Shown: in pieces, positions 6,313 through 7,480 of the stretch
Numbering within the stretch: position 1 is the stretch's first letter
How the letters are laid out: each line of letters begins with the position of its first letter
Assembly (NCBI GenBank): GCA_946886185.1
Contig: CAMPIC010000130.1
Span: 1 to 7,480 of the forward strand
DNA from: an uncultured bacterium
GTDB lineage: Bacteria; Eisenbacteria; RBG-16-71-46; CAIMUX01
Length of the DNA stretch: 7,480 bases
Direction: 5' to 3'
The notes under the pieces: generated by a model
Seen by the model: the letters and a program-made list of their open reading frames with translations, nothing else
What the model was told of the DNA's origin: nothing
Database searches by the model: none
Made by a program: the position numbers and the translations under genes

Positions 6313-7167
6313 ATGCGCAGTCTCACATCACGCGAGCATCTCCATCGCACCGGCGCCTCGGAGCGCGGAAGCACGCTTTTGCTTTCGCTCCTGATCCTGG
6401 GAGCGCTCTCGATCCTCGCGAGCACCGTCGTCGTGACGGCCATGGGCGAGCGGAACCTGACGAAGTTCGAACGGCACTCGCTGATGGCGCTGGGAGCGGC
6501 GGAGTCGGGCATCGCGCTCGCCAAGCGCCAGATCGTGACGCAGACGGCGACCATGCAAGACTTCGATGAGGACGGGCACCCGGACTTCGTGATCAGCGAG
6601 GACCTCAGCGGCGGCAGTCCTGGCGAGGTGATCGCCGAAGCCTCGGTGATCAAGGGGCTCGGAATCACCGCATATCAGGCGAACGGATTCACGATCGTCT
6701 CGCAAGGTGAGTACAAGGGCGCGGTCCGGCGGGTCAAAGCCGAGATCGTCCACGACTCGTTCCTCAAGTTCGCCCGTTTCGTGTCCGCGACCGACCTCTC
6801 CTACGCGTGCAGCGCGCTCCTGACCGGAGAGGTGTACACCGGGGCCAACCTGGACGTGCCGTGCGGATGCACGAGCGGCCAGCAGGCGCAATTCCTGGAG
6901 AGCGCATACGCGGTCGACGACATCCCGAACGCGGCCTGCGCCGACTTCTTCCGCGGCTACGTCACCGATGCCGAGGAGATCGACCTCGAAAACTCCTTCG
7001 ATTGGAACGACACCCGCGACAAAGCCCTGGGGACCGCTCCGGAGAACGATTGCGAAGGGGTGGGCTCGGTCGGCATCTGGATGAATCTGACCGCGGCGGC
7101 CAACGCCTCGAATGATCCGCTCTCCCTGGACGCGCAGGCGGGCGATTGCCTGCCCAGCTGGTGCTGA
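6313..7167 (+). CDS. PilX-N / DUF4900-like pilus-assembly protein, possibly truncated at C-terminus
   Basis: A 284-residue protein. The N-terminus resembles the PilX_N family: a short basic leader with RGS at 18-20, a hydrophobic helix at about 20-44 (TLLLSLLILGALSILAST), then GERNLTKFERHSLMALGAAESGIALAKRQ arranged like the family's ERMAGN...AFQAAEAAL stretch. Such proteins are minor components that help pilus assembly at the inner membrane. AGGAGG (6297-6302) ten bases upstream supports the start. The later region (FLKFARFVSATDLSY, then LLTGEVYTGANLDVPCGC) recalls DUF4900-type proteins, which as I recall are usually much longer. All seven cysteines (166, 184, 186, 209, 247, 279, 284) lie in the last 120 residues, so an exported disulfide-bonded domain is likely. 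The protein stops abruptly at GDCLPSWC, about 100 bases before a ParB-type gene, so its 3' end may be interrupted. Its 116-base spacing from the prepilin gene on the same strand fits one operon. Confidence 0.78.
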   Translation: MRSLTSREHLHRTGASERGSTLLLSLLILGALSILASTVVVTAMGERNLTKFERHSLMALGAAESGIALAKRQIVTQTATMQDFDEDGHPDFVISEDLSGGSPGEVIAEASVIKGLGITAYQANGFTIVSQGEYKGAVRRVKAEIVHDSFLKFARFVSATDLSYACSALLTGEVYTGANLDVPCGCTSGQQAQFLESAYAVDDIPNAACADFFRGYVTDAEEIDLENSFDWNDTRDKALGTAPENDCEGVGSVGIWMNLTAAANASNDPLSLDAQAGDCLPSWC

Positions 7168-7180
7168 GCGTCGGACATGG

Positions 7181-7197
7181 CCGGTCCGCAGGACCGG
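7181..7197 (+). other. GC-rich hairpin downstream of the PilX-like gene
   Basis: CCGGTCC and GGACCGG pair over seven bases around GCA, starting 14 bases after the stop codon at 7167. The following bases are purine-rich rather than a U-tract, so it is not a classical intrinsic terminator. It could stabilise the mRNA end, or belong to the upstream region of the ParB-type gene. Confidence 0.4.
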
Positions 7198-7269
7198 GAG
7201 GAGCGAAAGCGGGAGGCGGGTGAGCGACGGGTGCGGAAGGGCCGCGCCGGCTCTCATCCGGAGACCGCC

Positions 7270-7480
7270 ATGATCAGGACCATCCCTCTCAACAGGCTCG
7301 TGCCGAGCCCCCGCAACGTCCGGCGCTCGGTGGACGAGCAGGCCGACCTTCAGCTCAAGGCCGACATCCAAGCCCGCGGGCTGCTCCAGAATCTCGTCGT
7401 CGCACCGGCGAAGAAACGGCGCGGAAGCTTCACCGTCGAAGCGGGCGGTCGTCGTCTTCGCGCGCTGAAGGCGCTTGCCG
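7270..7480 (+). CDS. ParB/RepB/Spo0J-family protein, N-terminal fragment cut by window edge
   Basis: The frame opens with ATG 7270, preceded by GGAG six bases upstream, and runs 70 codons to the window end. The protein shows the ParB N-terminal pattern in order: RTIPLNRLVPSPRNVRR (residues 3-19), an alpha-helical stretch ending in RGLLQNLVVAP (36-46), then FTVEAGGRRLRALKALA (54-70). The last matches box II, where classical ParB has GERRxRA in the CTP-binding pocket; here it is GGRR. ParB-type proteins bind parS-like sites in plasmid or chromosome partition, and many plasmid and island relatives have other regulatory roles. From memory the NVRRS...ADLQLKADIQARGLLQNLVV arrangement resembles ParB-domain proteins of alphaproteobacterial plasmids and integrative islands. 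Nothing links it functionally to the pilin genes before it, and no ParA is visible. Family assignment is strong; the origin is an inference. Confidence 0.85.
   Translation, partial: MIRTIPLNRLVPSPRNVRRSVDEQADLQLKADIQARGLLQNLVVAPAKKRRGSFTVEAGGRRLRALKALA

Noticed and set aside
5626..7167. A 513-codon frame suggesting a longer PilX-like protein
   Set aside because: The part before 6313 runs out of frame through the prepilin gene and is Arg/Gly-rich. AGGAGG and a proper PilX_N leader mark the start at 6313.

Overview
This is a GC-rich bacterial window with two divergent gene clusters and a possible junction at its right end. On the minus strand, an Oar-like TonB-dependent outer-membrane receptor (2016-4895) is followed 75 bases later by a large exported protein with a fibronectin-III-like domain (1-1940). 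That second gene is open at the left window edge. On the plus strand, a PilV-like prepilin (5669-6196) is followed by a PilX-N-type protein (6313-7167). At the right edge begins a ParB-domain gene (7270 onward), cut by the window.

The organism is Gram-negative: it has an outer-membrane TonB receptor ending in phenylalanine, Sec signal peptides and type IV pilin-type proteins. From memory of the families, pairing an Oar/carboxypeptidase-regulatory TonB receptor with a large Fn3-bearing exported protein, plus PilX/DUF4900-like proteins, resembles uncultured FCB-related or Candidatus Eisenbacteria-type genomes. This is an inference and was not tested by search. The ParB fragment instead recalls ParB-family proteins of alphaproteobacterial (sphingomonad-like) plasmids and islands. 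The last 300 bases may therefore be a mobile-element boundary or an assembly junction.

Layout: 1-1940 (minus) is the exported Fn3 protein. 1941-2015 is a short gap with two GC-rich hairpins. 2016-4895 (minus) is the receptor. 4896-5668 is a 773-base divergent intergenic region. It holds a good sigma70-type promoter for the receptor (-35 TTGACA, 18-base spacer, -10 TATGGT), and its -35 overlaps a perfect 14-base palindrome. Two more dyads of the same 5-4-5 shape lie behind that palindrome. 5669-6196 and 6313-7167 (plus) are the pilin-type genes, separated by a strong 11-bp hairpin. 7168-7269 is a gap with another hairpin, followed by the ParB-like start.

The receptor and the Fn3 protein are probably co-transcribed and act at the cell surface. 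The two pilin-type proteins probably belong to a type IV pilus or type II secretion pseudopilus assembly. Very long open frames antisense to the minus-strand genes are composition shadows and are not annotated.
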